DNA of 7,245 nt from Gemmatimonadaceae bacterium (GTDB taxonomy: Bacteria; Gemmatimonadota; Gemmatimonadetes; Gemmatimonadales; Gemmatimonadaceae). The position numbers and the translations under genes are program-made. The stretch is from positions 1-7,245 of the forward strand of contig JADGGM010000148.1 of NCBI GenBank assembly GCA_019689955.1, in the 5' to 3' direction. This document shows, piece by piece, positions 7,033-7,245 of the stretch. The number at the start of each line of letters is the position of its first letter. Position 1 is the first letter of the stretch. The notes beneath the pieces were generated by a model. The model had not been told where the DNA came from and ran no database searches. It saw only the letters and a program-made list of their open reading frames with translations.

Positions 7033-7245
7033 GACGCGCACGATGTTGCACCCCCGGGGCGAGAGCACGACACTCATTGAATAGAGCGCTCTCGGAGCGG
7101 GGTCCGGAGGGCCGGCCAGCGGAGCGAAGGCGCAGCTCCGGCGCTCAGCCGTTACCGTCTGCACATTGTCTGCTTTCAGCTATGACATAACTGGCGCACG
7201 CCAAGCCAGCAACACCGGCTCCCTGTCGCCTGCTCCATCGCCGCC
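7028..7245. other. Upstream intergenic region with several dyads, no gene recognised
   Basis: No convincing coding region is seen; the open frames here lack family features and ribosome binding sites. Structures visible are the 10-bp palindrome AGAGCGCTCT at 7083-7092, GGCCGGCC at 7110-7117, a 6-bp stem CGGAGC/GCTCCG at 7120-7125 and 7135-7140, an operator-like dyad at 7177-7193 and TGGCG-CA-CGCCA at 7192-7203. The stretch around 7150-7192 is less GC-rich than the rest. It may hold the end or control region of a gene lying beyond the right edge. Confidence 0.4.
7177..7193. promoter_or_regulatory. Operator-like imperfect palindrome
   Basis: CAGCTATGACATAACTG is a 17-base dyad centred on A7185 with seven of eight positions matching in each arm. 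It sits in an AT-richer pocket, a common setting for repressor sites. No regulator gene is in the window, and the promoter it would control cannot be assigned, so this is a weak call. Confidence 0.25.

Noticed and set aside
7083..7160. Possible integron attC-like folded site upstream of imuA
   Set aside because: The palindromes suggested it, but no core sites of the GTTRRRY/RYYYAAC type are present at the ends.
6892..7164. Minus-strand 90-codon frame upstream of imuA
   Set aside because: No ribosome binding site or known motif, it runs through the likely imuA promoter and overlaps the imuA 5' end; treated as non-coding.

Overview
The window is GC-rich bacterial chromosomal DNA. It carries a complete damage-inducible mutagenesis cassette, imuA-imuB-dnaE2, on the minus strand (about 1739-6925/6976). 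Convergent to it on the plus strand are two tandem Uma2-family (DUF820) genes (159-743 and 1038-1634). The very high GC, the split ImuA/ImuB/DnaE2 cassette in place of PolV, and the amplified Uma2 genes suit a GC-rich soil-type lineage such as Gemmatimonadota or Myxococcota. That placement is inference; there is no rRNA or other taxonomic marker here.

Layout: 1-68 is an unassigned edge. 69-743 and 948-1634 are two copies of one unit: a 90-bp leader opening with an identical 18-mer, a Shine-Dalgarno sequence, and a Uma2 gene. The two proteins align without gaps over 194 residues at about 70% identity (hand count). 744-947 is a spacer with two GC-rich dyads. 1635-1738 separates the converging genes and contains a nested hairpin. 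1739-4915 is dnaE2 (error-prone DNA polymerase III alpha), 4906-6291 is imuB (catalytically dead Y-family adaptor) and 6233-6925 is imuA (RecA-like accessory with a decayed P-loop). The three minus-strand genes overlap one another and read as one operon. Upstream of imuA, 7008-7027 holds a 9-bp direct repeat with an 11-bp period whose geometry resembles the direct-repeat LexA box of Alphaproteobacteria. The rest, to 7245, has no convincing gene but contains several dyads.

How the genes work together: in characterised bacteria DnaE2 is the translesion polymerase, ImuB links it to the beta clamp, and ImuA bridges to RecA. All three are needed for SOS mutagenesis. Residues for these roles are visible: the DnaE2 catalytic aspartates and a QGDLF clamp-type motif in ImuB. 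The Uma2 genes have intact PD-(D/E)xK-type residues, but their role is unknown and nothing in the sequence links them to the mutasome. I found no clearly new system. The best leads are the LexA-like promoter element, the conserved leader in front of both Uma2 genes, and the unusual imuA/imuB overlap.
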